Made by a program: the position numbers and the translations under genes
The notes under the pieces: generated by a model
The model's database searches: none
Told to the model about the DNA's origin: nothing
Seen by the model: only the letters and a program-made list of their open reading frames with translations
Shown here: one piece after another, positions 45,492-54,774 of the stretch
How positions within the stretch are numbered: the first letter of the stretch is position 1
Layout: each line of letters begins with the position of its first letter
Origin: Budvicia aquatica DSM 5075 = ATCC 35567
GTDB lineage: Bacteria > Pseudomonadota > Gammaproteobacteria > Enterobacterales > Enterobacteriaceae
Assembly: GCF_000427805.1 (NCBI RefSeq)
Contig: NZ_ATYS01000023.1
Coordinates: forward strand, 23,375-87,374
Direction of reading: 5' to 3'
DNA: 64,000 bases

Positions 45492-48380
45492 ATGAAGAAA
45501 TTCAATTTAACCAAAATCAGTGCAATGCTAATAGTCACACTCAATACCACTGTAGTATACGCGATAGAAAGAGGCAGCATATACGGCGGAGAAACGGTAG
45601 GAGATGATGTGACGGTTATATCTTCTGCCTCACCTGAACCTACCTTTGTTGGGCATGCATTTGGTGTCTATGTTAATGCTGACTCACACGCAGTTGCCGG
45701 AGACCGTTTAACTATTATTGTTTCAGGTCAGGCTGCTGATGGTCTGCGCACTAACCCAAGTAATTCAAATGCTGTTGGGACCATTACAATTGGTGACGGT
45801 CTTTCTATTACGACCAAAGGGCTTAGTGCCGATGCCGTTAACCTGAATGGCTACAGTAAAGTGTTTATTGGCAATAATGCCGTTATGCGTACTGAATATA
45901 CCGGAGATATCCCTTTACTGAAAGAAGGGGCTCATGGACTGAGGGCTAACTATGGCAGTCAGATTTATGTCGGAAATGGTTTAGATTTAACGACATTGGG
46001 CACTAAATCTTATGGTGTTTATGCTAATGGCTCCTACGGTTCGTTGGTTGATATTGGTTCTGACAGTAAAATTAAAACTCAGGGAACCAGTTCAACGGCA
46101 GCGCAAATATCAGGTACCGGCTCGAAATTGACCATTGGAGATCGAGCCCTATTTGATACGCAGGGGAACAGTGCCCATGGTATTTATGCTAATGGCCGCA
46201 ATGGAACCATTGATATTGGTAATGACTTTATACTGAATACTGCGGGGGATAGTGCTCACGGTATTTATGCTTATGGTCGCGATGGGACTGTGGATATCGG
46301 TAATGGATTAATTCTCAATACGACGGGAGAGAAATCTTACGGCGTATACCTGTACGGAACGAAGAGCAGTACTCTGGTTTATAATAGTGATGTGACTTTA
46401 GGACAACAATCAACTATCCGTACTGAGGGAAATGGCTCTCATGCAGCCTATATGTACTCCTCTGACAGTTCTTTGACTCTGGGAGCTAAGTCCAATGTAA
46501 CAACGTTGGGTGATGATGCTCATGGGCTCTATGTTTCTGGATTACAATCAAGCTCTACTACGGTGATTGGCGATAATGGCAAAATTGTTGCCGGTGATGG
46601 TATGACGATTAACACGTCAGGTAGTCAATCTCACGGGGCTTTTGTTAACTGGAATACTGGGCATATCGATTTTCTTGGCGGAGCTAATATCAGTACTACC
46701 GGGCCTGATAGTTATGCGATTTATGCCAATGCGGGTCAGATAACATCATTAACCGATGGCAAATATATCATCACTGGCAATATTCTTGCGGATAACAACG
46801 GGTTGATCGACCTGAGTATGACTGATGGTTCGATCTTTACCGGTACCTCGCAAAGCACCGGCAGTACCGACGGTATAATCAATTTAGCTATTTCGGGTAG
46901 TGCCAGCATTTGGGATATGAACGGCGATTCATCATTAACCGGGCTGAGGTTAGCAGATAATGCCACGCTAAAATTTAATCACGCTGACGCGTCATTTAAA
47001 ACCCTTAACGTAACCAAAAACTATACCGGAACTGGTGGCCGTATTGTGATGAATACGGCTTTAGGGGATGACAATTCCCTGACTGATAAGCTAGTTATTA
47101 GCGGAAATACTTCCGGCTCGACTTTAGTCAAAGTGAATAATATTGGTGGCAATGGTGGATTAACCAATTTGGGTATCGAACTTATCCAAGTTCAGGGTGC
47201 ATCTGACGGTGAGTTTGTTCAAGATGGCCGTATTATCGGTGGCGCTTTTGATTACTTCTTAAAGCGTGGCGATGACACCAAAGGCGCTGATGTTAAAAAC
47301 TGGTATTTGACCTCAGTGTATACGCCGACTGAACCAGAACCAGAGCCGGAGCCAGAGCCAGAGCCGGGCGAGAAACCAAACCCTAAACCCAAGCCTGAGC
47401 CGGAACCTGAGCCAGTTAGAACCACTCGACCTGAAACCGCCAGCTATGCTGAAAACTTACGGGCGGCAAATACCTTATTTGTCACCAGGCTACACGATCG
47501 TAACGGGCATTTGCCCTATATTGATCCATTAACGGGTGAACAGCAGATCAGCGCTTTATGGATGAGGCAGGTTGGCGGACATAGCCGTATTCGTGATACC
47601 CGTAATCAATTTAAAACCACCAGTAATAGCTATGTTTTGCAATTAGGGGGGCATCTGATTGATGAAATCAACGATAATGGTGAATGGATCCTTGGTGTGA
47701 TGGCAGGATATGCCAATAATCATAACTCTACTGATGCCAGATTAACCGGAACATCGTCCAAAGGGCGAGTTAATGGGTACAGCCTCGGAGTGTATGGCAC
47801 CTGGTATCAGAATAAAGTTGATGAAACTGGTGGATACGTCGATTTATGGACGCTTTACAACTGGTTTAATAATACCGTTGAAGGGAAAGGTCTCTCATCT
47901 GAAAAGTATGATTCAGATGGTTTTACCGCATCGATTGAAGGCGGATATACCTTTAAGTTATCGGATAACCAAGGGGTAAATTACTATGTTCAACCTAAGG
48001 CTCAGGCCGTGTGGATGGGCGTAAAGGCTGATAATCATCGTGAATCTTCCGGTGTCGATGTTAGAGGAACGGGTAATGATAATGTTTTAACCCGCCTTGG
48101 CATAAGAGCTTTCTTTAAAGATGATAGTAAAACTAAGGATGAAACCAATTTACAGCCCTATATGGAAGCTAACTGGATTCATAATACGGAAAGTTTTGGC
48201 GTTAATATGGGTAATTACCAAGTGACTCAGGATGGAACAAAAAACACTTTTGAAGCTAAGTTAGGGTTATCTGGGCAAATAAATAAGAAAGTTAGCCTCT
48301 GGGGCGATGTGACACAGCAAATTGGTAGCCGCCATTACAGCGATACAGCCGGTATGGTAGGTATTAAATATCAGTTTTAA
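45492..48380 (+). CDS. Classical autotransporter adhesin (type Va)
   Basis: A 962-residue autotransporter. A signal peptide (MKKFNLTKISAMLIVTLNTTVVYA) is followed by a passenger (about 25-610) rich in beta-helix repeats in which a HGxYxxGxxGTxDIGN-type unit recurs (for example at 46180, 46260 and 46330 of the DNA). A linker at about 613-643 consists of Pro-Glu and Pro-Lys repeats, and a C-terminal barrel (about 650-962) starts with LWMRQVGGH and ends GIKYQF with the terminal Phe needed for BamA recognition. No passenger protease motif is visible, so adhesion or autoaggregation is the likely role. The start at 45492 is preferred to the one 36 bases upstream. An intrinsic terminator follows. 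Confidence 0.9.
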   Translation: MKKFNLTKISAMLIVTLNTTVVYAIERGSIYGGETVGDDVTVISSASPEPTFVGHAFGVYVNADSHAVAGDRLTIIVSGQAADGLRTNPSNSNAVGTITIGDGLSITTKGLSADAVNLNGYSKVFIGNNAVMRTEYTGDIPLLKEGAHGLRANYGSQIYVGNGLDLTTLGTKSYGVYANGSYGSLVDIGSDSKIKTQGTSSTAAQISGTGSKLTIGDRALFDTQGNSAHGIYANGRNGTIDIGNDFILNTAGDSAHGIYAYGRDGTVDIGNGLILNTTGEKSYGVYLYGTKSSTLVYNSDVTLGQQSTIRTEGNGSHAAYMYSSDSSLTLGAKSNVTTLGDDAHGLYVSGLQSSSTTVIGDNGKIVAGDGMTINTSGSQSHGAFVNWNTGHIDFLGGANISTTGPDSYAIYANAGQITSLTDGKYIITGNILADNNGLIDLSMTDGSIFTGTSQSTGSTDGIINLAISGSASIWDMNGDSSLTGLRLADNATLKFNHADASFKTLNVTKNYTGTGGRIVMNTALGDDNSLTDKLVISGNTSGSTLVKVNNIGGNGGLTNLGIELIQVQGASDGEFVQDGRIIGGAFDYFLKRGDDTKGADVKNWYLTSVYTPTEPEPEPEPEPEPGEKPNPKPKPEPEPEPVRTTRPETASYAENLRAANTLFVTRLHDRNGHLPYIDPLTGEQQISALWMRQVGGHSRIRDTRNQFKTTSNSYVLQLGGHLIDEINDNGEWILGVMAGYANNHNSTDARLTGTSSKGRVNGYSLGVYGTWYQNKVDETGGYVDLWTLYNWFNNTVEGKGLSSEKYDSDGFTASIEGGYTFKLSDNQGVNYYVQPKAQAVWMGVKADNHRESSGVDVRGTGNDNVLTRLGIRAFFKDDSKTKDETNLQPYMEANWIHNTESFGVNMGNYQVTQDGTKNTFEAKLGLSGQINKKVSLWGDVTQQIGSRHYSDTAGMVGIKYQF

Positions 48381-48421
48381 CTAATTGAACCATTAAGCTT
48401 TTTATTAATATGTGACAAGTA

Positions 48422-48461
48422 CTGCTGCAAAGGATGGCTAAATCTTTGCAGCAGCTTTTTT
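48422..48461 (+). terminator. Intrinsic terminator after the autotransporter gene
   Basis: CTGCTGCAAAG (48422-48432) and CTTTGCAGCAG (48444-48454) form a perfect 11-bp stem followed by six T residues: a classical strong terminator. Confidence 0.92.
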
Positions 48462-48607
48462 ATTTAAAGACCATCAGGAAGTTATCATCTATTTATTATT
48501 AAAATAATTAAGGTAATATGCGGGCATAATAATATTGTCACAACACATCGGATGACATGGTGTTTGGTACAGCAATCTGGCGGCTCTGATTTTAGAAGGA
48601 TCTTAAA

Positions 48608-48916
48608 ATGAATAAAAAAGTCTATCGTTGCGTTTCTGTTATTCAGCTTGCTGAGAATGGTGATATTGAATTTGAGCAAAAGCCTACGGGTATCACTTTT
48701 TTGATGTTTGGCCTCTTTGCGCTGTTTTTTAATAAGAAAAGAAGAGTGCTGTGTAATAAGAATGATATTAAAGAAATAACGTCAAGCTCTAAGGCGATGA
48801 CCGGTAAACTTATTGGTATTACAACTCAAAATACGATGTATATTCTAGAAATGAGGAATGCAGAAGCACAGTCTGAAGGGCTTAACCTGCTAAAATCAAT
48901 TGAATGCGTCGCTTAA
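48608..48916 (+). CDS. Small hypothetical protein (102 aa)
   Basis: An ATG at 48608 behind AGAAGGA opens a 102-residue protein with a basic start, one hydrophobic segment (GITFLMFGLFALFF, about residues 29-42) and a basic RNKKRR-like stretch after it. The remainder (ITSSSKAMTGKLIGITTQNTMYILEMRNAEA) has the look of a PH-like or membrane-apposed beta domain. I do not recognise the family. It lies alone between a terminator and a convergent AraC-type gene. Confidence 0.6.
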   Translation: MNKKVYRCVSVIQLAENGDIEFEQKPTGITFLMFGLFALFFNKKRRVLCNKNDIKEITSSSKAMTGKLIGITTQNTMYILEMRNAEAQSEGLNLLKSIECVA

Positions 48917-48945
48917 TTTAAGTTATATAAATTAATATTAGCGGC

Positions 48946-49947
48946 TTAATCAGCTATTTGTTGTGTGTTTTTGCGGGCGCGAGCCAGTGTTTTGCTGGGC
49001 AATTCGCCAAAGGCTTTTCTATATTGTTCGGAGAAGCGGGCTAAATGTTGGAATCCCCACCTGTTGGCAACCTCAGAGACTGATGTGCTCTCAGTGCCCT
49101 GCATTAAATCGCGTAGTGCACCATTAAGCCTAATATTAATAAACCAACGGGTGGGAGTCATACCAACCGTTTTTTTAAAAATCAGTTCCATTGCACGCAG
49201 TGAGTAGCCGGTAAAATCTGCCAGTTCTGTTAATTTTACGTGTTGCTCCATATTCATTAACGCCAGATGTTCACTTCCCATTACAAGCTGGCCGTGAAAA
49301 CGGTTAAGAGACAAAGATTTTGCATCCTCAATAATATTTTGCGGTGCGCATATTGCCTTAACATACGCACTCATCAAGTTATCTGAGAGCATTTTTGCAA
49401 TGCTTGATGTTGCTGTATCTCTGAATTGACTCAATTTTTCTGCCATGACCAAAACATCCGCGACTTCTTGCTTGAGCTGTTCCAGAACTGCTGGTGTGAT
49501 ATGCAATGTGATTATTTGGTCAGTCGATAACTGGAACAAACCAGCAGAATATTGGTCTAGTGCTGCTTGAAGTGTTTGGCGCGATATAGAATAAGTAAAC
49601 CATTGAGCGGCACCTGTTGCCTGATAAAGTACCTCTGTTCCCTCTGGATAGATCCGCATTCGCCCAGCTTCTACCGGAATACCATTGTAACGAGTGGACT
49701 CCGCACCTACGCTCATAAAACCGATATATATAGTGTTGGGGGCAACTTTACCTCTGGCTATTATAGGGAAATTATGGCTTCCGGACTCTAATTTAGTATC
49801 TCCAAGAGATAACCTAACGTGTTTTAAACTATCGCTATCAAAAGAAAGTAATCGATGTTCAAAATATCCACCATCAATGATGCTAACGGCCTTAATTGCA
49901 TCAAGGCCTTGAAATGATGCCTGCTGATAATCGAATACAAATGGCAT
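48946..49947 (-). CDS. AraC-family transcriptional regulator
   Basis: A 333-residue regulator. The N-terminal ~220 residues form a sensory part (cupin-like start, MPFVFDYQQASFQG). The C-terminal ~110 residues hold two helix-turn-helix motifs: LTELADFTGYSLRAMELIFKK and VSEVANRWGFQHLARFSEQYRKAFGELPSKTL, the latter the signature AraC second helix. The style resembles the EutR/AraC regulators next to transport or catabolic genes, but no target can be named from here. The ATG at 49947 has AGGAAAAG upstream. Confidence 0.88.
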   Translation of the reverse strand: MPFVFDYQQASFQGLDAIKAVSIIDGGYFEHRLLSFDSDSLKHVRLSLGDTKLESGSHNFPIIARGKVAPNTIYIGFMSVGAESTRYNGIPVEAGRMRIYPEGTEVLYQATGAAQWFTYSISRQTLQAALDQYSAGLFQLSTDQIITLHITPAVLEQLKQEVADVLVMAEKLSQFRDTATSSIAKMLSDNLMSAYVKAICAPQNIIEDAKSLSLNRFHGQLVMGSEHLALMNMEQHVKLTELADFTGYSLRAMELIFKKTVGMTPTRWFINIRLNGALRDLMQGTESTSVSEVANRWGFQHLARFSEQYRKAFGELPSKTLARARKNTQQIAD

Positions 49948-50131
49948 ACTTTTCCTGCGAGCTATAGGGTCAGATAGATAAAGCGTTACATAACTGCCTC
50001 AATACATCAAATAAATATGTTAATAAAAATAGAGGCAGCAATAACTTATGTGTTTATTTAAGTCGGCTCGAAATAAAGGCTTGGTTATTAAGAGCAAGAG
50101 AAGTGGCGTAATGCATCGGGGCCAATATACA

Positions 50132-50163
50132 AAAATGCCAGCATCGGTAATGACTGGCATTTT
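50132..50163 (-). terminator. Intrinsic terminator of the lipoprotein gene
   Basis: AAAATGCCAG (50132-50141) and CTGGCATTTT (50154-50163) form a 10-bp stem. On the minus strand T residues follow the stem, directly after the small lipoprotein gene. Confidence 0.78.
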
Positions 50164-50179
50164 AGGGTATTTTTAATCA

Positions 50180-50467
50180 CTAGAAGTTGTTATAGCCTTT
50201 GGCGCGCATACATTCGCCGACCAGGTTAAACTGGTGCTGTTCAGATTCAAGCACTTGGCTCACCGGGCTATCCGTGTTTACAACGGTTAACGGATCGGCA
50301 TGAAGACCATTATTGGCTGAAGATCTTGATTCGGCCTCGCACTGTTCTCTGTCCTGCGCTGCCATCTCTGCCGACATGCCTGACTTAGACCACTCCCCTG
50401 AATTTGAACCACTGCACCCAACCAATAAAAAGAGGGGGAATAAAGAGGCAAGTAATACTTTTTTCAT
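50180..50467 (-). CDS. Small lipoprotein of unknown function
   Basis: A 95-residue lipoprotein: signal peptide MKKVLLASLFPLFLLVGC with a lipobox LVGC (Cys18) and Ser at +2. The mature part has three more Cys (EQCEAE, GECMRAKGY) in a pattern seen in small outer-membrane lipoproteins of enterobacteria. The start at 50467 has GGAG six bases upstream; the longer frame from 50524 lacks a signal peptide at its N-terminus and is rejected. The function is unknown. Confidence 0.75.
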   Translation of the reverse strand: MKKVLLASLFPLFLLVGCSGSNSGEWSKSGMSAEMAAQDREQCEAESRSSANNGLHADPLTVVNTDSPVSQVLESEQHQFNLVGECMRAKGYNNF

Positions 50468-50584
50468 TGTCACTCCGTTAGTTATTTTTAGTCTGAACTG
50501 TAACTGATTATAAATATAGACCACATCCGCGGTGGTAAATGACGATTATTGTTAAAATACAATAATAAATGATGCCACACCTAT

Positions 50585-51217
50585 TTACTTACGACCTTCA
50601 AATATCATGCGTACTGCTAATCCGGCCAAAACAGTCCCCATTATCCAACGCTGAATGACAATCCATGCTGGCCTTCCCGTCAGAAAAACGGCAATCGACC
50701 CTGCGGTCATTGCGATCATGGCATTGATAGTCACACTGATAATAATTTGAATAGAGCCCAAAACCAGAGACTGACTAAGGATGCTGCCGTGGTCAGGCAT
50801 CAGGAATTGAGGCATTAATGAAACGTACATAATGGCTATTTTGGGATTAAACAGGTTGGTAATAAAGCCCATCATAAACAGTTTTTTCGGGCTGTCTTTA
50901 GGTAGGTTTTTAACCTGAAAAGGAGAGCGGCCTCCGGGCTTGACTGCTTGCCATGCCAGATAAAGCAAATAAGCCACGCCACAAAAACGCAGAGCATCGT
51001 AAGCGTACGGCACAGCCATCATTAAGGTTGTGATTCCGAAGGCTGCGCAGAGCATGTAAAACACAAATCCCAGAGCAACGCCAATAAGAGAAATCAGCCC
51101 GGCAGTCCGTCCTTGGGAAATTGAACGTGAAACCAGATACAACATATTTGGGCCAGGGGTTAGAGCCATACCTAAGGATAAGAGAGCGAAAGCGGCGAGA
51201 TGTGTGGTATCTGGCAT
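50585..51217 (-). CDS. LysE/RhtB-family amino-acid exporter
   Basis: A 210-residue membrane protein with the LysE/RhtB signature ALTPGPNMLYLVSRSISQGRTAGLISLIGVALGF near the start and about six hydrophobic segments. The NPKIAIMYVSLMPQF motif in the middle is typical. Members export amino acids such as homoserine, threonine or leucine; the substrate cannot be read from the sequence. The gene is divergent from the MarR-GNAT gene, with a perfect inverted repeat between them, so the MarR part may control it. The ATG at 51217 is preceded by GAGGAA. Confidence 0.9.
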   Translation of the reverse strand: MPDTTHLAAFALLSLGMALTPGPNMLYLVSRSISQGRTAGLISLIGVALGFVFYMLCAAFGITTLMMAVPYAYDALRFCGVAYLLYLAWQAVKPGGRSPFQVKNLPKDSPKKLFMMGFITNLFNPKIAIMYVSLMPQFLMPDHGSILSQSLVLGSIQIIISVTINAMIAMTAGSIAVFLTGRPAWIVIQRWIMGTVLAGLAVRMIFEGRK

Positions 51218-51364
51218 GGCATGTTCCTCAATGCATAAATGTATAGCGCTAAAATAATAACTGGTAGCAACTTGTCTTATTGTTATATCTGATTTTTTCT
51301 TGATGGATAAGGCATTTATTTAATTTAGTGTCATATCCGATAATTTATTTTTTATTGTTTGAAA

Positions 51365-51406
51365 TGGTTGTTTTAATCAACTAAATTAAGTTGATTAAAA
51401 CAACCA
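51365..51406. promoter_or_regulatory. Perfect 18-bp inverted repeat, candidate MarR operator
   Basis: TGGTTGTTTTAATCAACT (51365-51382) and its exact reverse complement (51389-51406) flank a 6-base AT spacer. It lies 12 bases upstream of the ATG of the MarR-GNAT gene and within the divergent gap to the exporter. The core TTGATTAAAACAA pattern is typical of MarR sites. It overlaps the ribosome-binding region, so an RNA hairpin could also affect translation. Confidence 0.75.
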
Positions 51407-51418
51407 TCAGGGATAGCA

Positions 51419-52330
51419 ATGGAACCTACCACATTACGTTATTGGTCACGCGCCTTAGTCAGAGAACTAGGCGTTATGGATAAATGGGTAAGCGAAACTC
51501 AACTTTCCCCGTTACAGGCCCATAGTTTGATTGAGCTCAGTGATAAACCGATGACCGGATTAGCACTTTCATCTGTATTGAAAATTGATAAATCAAGCGT
51601 TAGCCGAATCTTGCAGGGGTTGAATCAGAGAGGACTAATTGATACTCAATCTAATCCTGATGATGGCCGGAGTATGCTTAATAAAATAACGGCTGAAGGG
51701 CGGGAAGTATTGGCCGATTTGGAGCAAAAGGCTAATCTTTATAATGCCAAAATTCTCCAGCAGTTAGCCGATGATGAATACCAACAGCTGGTGCAATCGA
51801 TGAAAAAATACGCCTCGGCGATACGCAGCGTAGCGAGGCAAAATGGCAGAACAATTACGATTCGTCCCCTTGAAGAGCGGGATAATACGGCGATTGCTGA
51901 GATTATTTTAGCGGTATTCGGTGAATATGGATTACTCGATCGGGAAGGATTTAGCTTTTCCGATCCTGCTTTATATCGGCTGTCAGAGATTTATTGTCAA
52001 AAGGGCAGCGGATATTGGGTAGTCGAACTTGATGGCGTAGTGTCCGGCGGTGTCGGTATTGCTCCGATGAACGACGGTTATTGCGAATTACAAAAGCTCT
52101 ACTTTCTGCCAACGGTAAGAGGAATGGGTATTGCGAGGCGGATGATCATTAGTGCGCTTGAGTTTGCTCGTGAAGAAGGCTATCACTCTTGTTATCTTGA
52201 AAGTACTGCGGTATTAAAAGAGTCACTAAAGCTGTATCAGTCACTAGGCTTTGAATATATTACCGACCGAATCGGCGATAGCGGTCATCATGCCTGTGAA
52301 GTGTTAATGCTCAAATCTTTGAAGCCGTGA
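51419..52330 (+). CDS. MarR-type regulator fused to GNAT acetyltransferase
   Basis: A 303-residue two-domain protein. Residues 1-140 are a MarR winged helix: SPLQAHSLIELSDKPMTGLALSSVLKIDKSSVSRILQGLNQRGLI with the wing NPDDGRSML. Residues about 150-300 are a GNAT N-acetyltransferase with the acetyl-CoA motif VRGMGIARRMIISAL and YQSLGFE. Such fusions are known in bacteria and may couple sensing to modification, for example of an antibiotic or amino acid. The neighbouring divergent RhtB/LysE exporter suggests a small detoxification or efflux unit. The function is inferred. Confidence 0.88.
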   Translation: MEPTTLRYWSRALVRELGVMDKWVSETQLSPLQAHSLIELSDKPMTGLALSSVLKIDKSSVSRILQGLNQRGLIDTQSNPDDGRSMLNKITAEGREVLADLEQKANLYNAKILQQLADDEYQQLVQSMKKYASAIRSVARQNGRTITIRPLEERDNTAIAEIILAVFGEYGLLDREGFSFSDPALYRLSEIYCQKGSGYWVVELDGVVSGGVGIAPMNDGYCELQKLYFLPTVRGMGIARRMIISALEFAREEGYHSCYLESTAVLKESLKLYQSLGFEYITDRIGDSGHHACEVLMLKSLKP

Positions 52331-52400
52331 ACGGCAGTAATGAGTAATAGCTAACGCGGGAAATAAGCCATACCCGCGTTACATTATCTTCGGCTACGGG

Positions 52401-52724
52401 CTAAGTCCGCCAGCCTGAAATAATAATTAGCATGCCGAGCAGGGCAATTCCGGCTCCGATCCAGTCAAACAGAGATAACTTCACGCCATCAACCACGCGC
52501 AGCCAAACCAGTGCGGTAGCGACATAAACGCCACCATAGGCGGCATAAACCCGCCCGCTGGCTGCCGGATGTAAACTCAACAACCAGACAAACAGTATCA
52601 GGCTACCCGCTGCCGGGACTAATAACCAGACCGATGCTGACTTTCTCAACCATAGATAGGGGAGGAAGCAGCCAACAATCTCAGCCAGCGCAGTGGCAAA
52701 AAAGAGTAAGAATATTTTAACCAT
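52401..52724 (-). CDS. YnfA/UPF0060-family membrane protein
   Basis: A 107-residue inner-membrane protein with four hydrophobic helices and the family motifs [14 protein letters not shown] near the start and [20 protein letters not shown] in the third helix. YnfA is related to small-multidrug-resistance (SMR) exporters. The ATG at 52724 gives the normal family length; the longer frame from 52781 adds 19 residues without similarity. It follows ogt in the same direction after 69 bp. Confidence 0.9.
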   Translation of the reverse strand: MVKIFLLFFATALAEIVGCFLPYLWLRKSASVWLLVPAAGSLILFVWLLSLHPAASGRVYAAYGGVYVATALVWLRVVDGVKLSLFDWIGAGIALLGMLIIISGWRT

Positions 52725-52793
52725 AGGGGAAACCTGTGACAGACCACCAGGCTCAGTCCTGATGGCCCAATACTCTAACATGTTGCCGCTTAG

Positions 52794-53306
52794 TTATACC
52801 GTGCCTTTTTCAAAGGATAATAATCTTTCTTTAACCAGCAAACCGCCGTCATAGCCGGTAAGTGAGCCGTTACTACCAATAACCCGATGGCATGGAATAA
52901 TCAGGCTGATGGGGTTAGTCCCGTTAGCCCGCCCAACTGCTCGTGATGCTTTTGGGTTACCTACGCGTGTTGCCAGCGTTTGATAGCTGATTGTCTGGCC
53001 AAATGGAATCTTACTTAACTCATTCCAGACTTTGACTTGGAAGGGCGTACCTTCCAGGCTCAGTGGTAGATCAAATTCAACCCGCTCGCCTTGTTCATAT
53101 TGATGAACCTGATCGGCGACGAATTTAACCTGAGAGTCATCACGCGCCACTGAGGTTAATTGGGCATGTTGCAAATCATCATCAATGTTGAACGACAGAC
53201 GGGCCAGCTTACCTGATTGATCCAGCCATACGGCAATAGGGCCAAATTGGCTATCAAATATACCCATAACCACAGTATTTCGCAAAGTACTAGCTTTCTG
53301 TTTCAT
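52794..53306 (-). CDS. Methylated-DNA-protein cysteine methyltransferase (Ogt/Ada-C type)
   Basis: A 170-residue O6-alkylguanine-DNA alkyltransferase. The active-site motif is IIPCHRV with Cys139, preceded by FGQTISYQTLATRVGNPKASRAVGRANGTNP (helix-turn-helix and DNA-contact region) and followed by SLTGYDGGLLVKERLL. It removes O6-methylguanine and O4-methylthymine lesions by suicide transfer. It overlaps the end of the upstream Ada-AlkA gene by 17 bases (AAGGA before its ATG), so the two are co-translated. Together they supply the functions that are one protein, Ada, in E. coli. Confidence 0.95.
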   Translation of the reverse strand: MKQKASTLRNTVVMGIFDSQFGPIAVWLDQSGKLARLSFNIDDDLQHAQLTSVARDDSQVKFVADQVHQYEQGERVEFDLPLSLEGTPFQVKVWNELSKIPFGQTISYQTLATRVGNPKASRAVGRANGTNPISLIIPCHRVIGSNGSLTGYDGGLLVKERLLSFEKGTV

Positions 53307-54774
53307 GATTTTTCCTTAGGCTTTCCCATAGATAAGCCGTTGCCAGGGTGCGGAACGGAATAAAGGGTTTCATTAAGCGTTCAGCTTCTTCGGCTACGGG
53401 CCGTTTATCTAACTGATAAAATTGTTGTAAGGCCGTATGCAGTCCGCTATCTCCAACGGGAACACAGTCAGCAAAGCCCATCCCGCGCATTAAGGTATAG
53501 CGGGCAGTCCATGGGCCAATTCCTTTAATTTCACGCAATTTTTTTTCTGCCACTATTGCAGAGCCGAATTCCAAGTCGTCAATATTCAGTTCACCGCTGA
53601 CAATCGCTTTCGCCGCGGCGATTAAATATTCTGATTTAGCTCTAGAGAAGCGGATGCCACTGAGTTGCTGGGGGGATAGCTGAGATATCGCCAGCGGTGT
53701 TGGGTGTATTTTCAGATCGCTTGCAGGTATTTCAACACCGGCTAGTTCAATCAGCGCCTGCCTCAGGCTGGCAGCAAACGTTAGGTTAATCTGTTGGCCA
53801 ATAATCGCCCAGGTTAAGGCTTCAAAAGGCGTTGCGGTTAGTGGTATATAAATGTTTCTCGTCGGGCTAAGCAATTTTTCAACTTGCTTATTCGACTTAG
53901 TCAAACTGCGAAAGCCGCTGATGTCAGTATTAAGCCCCAGCAGGCGAATTACCTGTTGATGAATAATCACCCCGGCGGGGAGTTGACCCGCCTGATGAAG
54001 GGTATCGGAGTCTTGCCACCAACAATGGGCATAGCCGCCATCAACCGTCAGGTGAATAAGTACTGGCTTACCCTGAACCCATAAGCCTCTGCTCAGTGTC
54101 TGATGCTCCAGACGTTCTGATAGACTGTTTTTATCACGAAGATGGTAGCGCCAGGCATCTTCTGCTGAATAGTCAGCCGGTAGCTTAAGGCTGAATTTGG
54201 CCGACTCTCGCAACAGTCGATAGGCATTCGGCGTCATGGCCATTCGGCATAAGAATTGACGATGAAAACTGGCTTCACTGTCAAAGCCGGCGGACAGGCC
54301 AATATCCAGAATTCGATCGTTAGCATTGATTAATGCAATGCTGGCAGCATGAATACGTTCGCGGCATAGTAATTCAGCCGGTGAAATATGTGCGTGAACA
54401 CGTACTAACTCATTCAGTTTTGTGGTGCTGATTCCGCAAACTTTAGCCATAGTCGTGACGCTTTTTATCTCATCCGGATTGGTGCGGATACGGATTAACA
54501 TTTCACTGAATAATGTGTGATCCGGATTTTCTCCCCGATAAAAAAGATCGGGACGGCAGCGCTTACAAATGCGAAACCCTGCTTTTATTGCTGCTTGCTC
54601 GGTAGGTAAAAATTGGATGTTTTTTTGCAGTGGTTTTCGGGCCGGGCAAGAGGGCAGGCAATAGATACCGGTAGATTTAACACAGGTAAGAAACTTACCG
54701 TCGTAGGTACGGTCATGGTTCAGAATTATCTGGTACATGAAATCATCACTCCAGCGTAGAGATTTCATTTTCAT
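53290..54774 (-). CDS. Ada-N/AraC/AlkA fusion: alkylation sensor and 3-methyladenine glycosylase
   Basis: A 494-residue fusion. The N-terminal Ada metal-binding domain (about 12-90) has all four Cys (C39, C43, C70, C73) in TGIYCLPSCPARKP and FRICKRCRPDLF; C39 matches the methyl-accepting Cys38 of Ada. An AraC-type helix-turn-helix follows (about 115-190: ISTTKLNELVRVH, LDIGLSAGFDSEASFHRQF). The C-terminal HhH-GPD glycosylase (about 210-494) has IKGIGPWTARYTLMRGMGF and the catalytic Asp442 in VPVGDSGL. It should sense methyl phosphotriesters, activate transcription and excise alkylated bases. The design is common in Gram-positive bacteria and Pseudomonas, less so in enterobacteria. Confidence 0.92.
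   Translation of the reverse strand: MKMKSLRWSDDFMYQIILNHDRTYDGKFLTCVKSTGIYCLPSCPARKPLQKNIQFLPTEQAAIKAGFRICKRCRPDLFYRGENPDHTLFSEMLIRIRTNPDEIKSVTTMAKVCGISTTKLNELVRVHAHISPAELLCRERIHAASIALINANDRILDIGLSAGFDSEASFHRQFLCRMAMTPNAYRLLRESAKFSLKLPADYSAEDAWRYHLRDKNSLSERLEHQTLSRGLWVQGKPVLIHLTVDGGYAHCWWQDSDTLHQAGQLPAGVIIHQQVIRLLGLNTDISGFRSLTKSNKQVEKLLSPTRNIYIPLTATPFEALTWAIIGQQINLTFAASLRQALIELAGVEIPASDLKIHPTPLAISQLSPQQLSGIRFSRAKSEYLIAAAKAIVSGELNIDDLEFGSAIVAEKKLREIKGIGPWTARYTLMRGMGFADCVPVGDSGLHTALQQFYQLDKRPVAEEAERLMKPFIPFRTLATAYLWESLRKNHETES

Noticed and set aside
47330..47420. A short tandem repeat of Pro-Glu codons that might be a satellite
   Set aside because: It is in frame within the autotransporter and is the usual linker before the barrel; no separate repeat element is implied.
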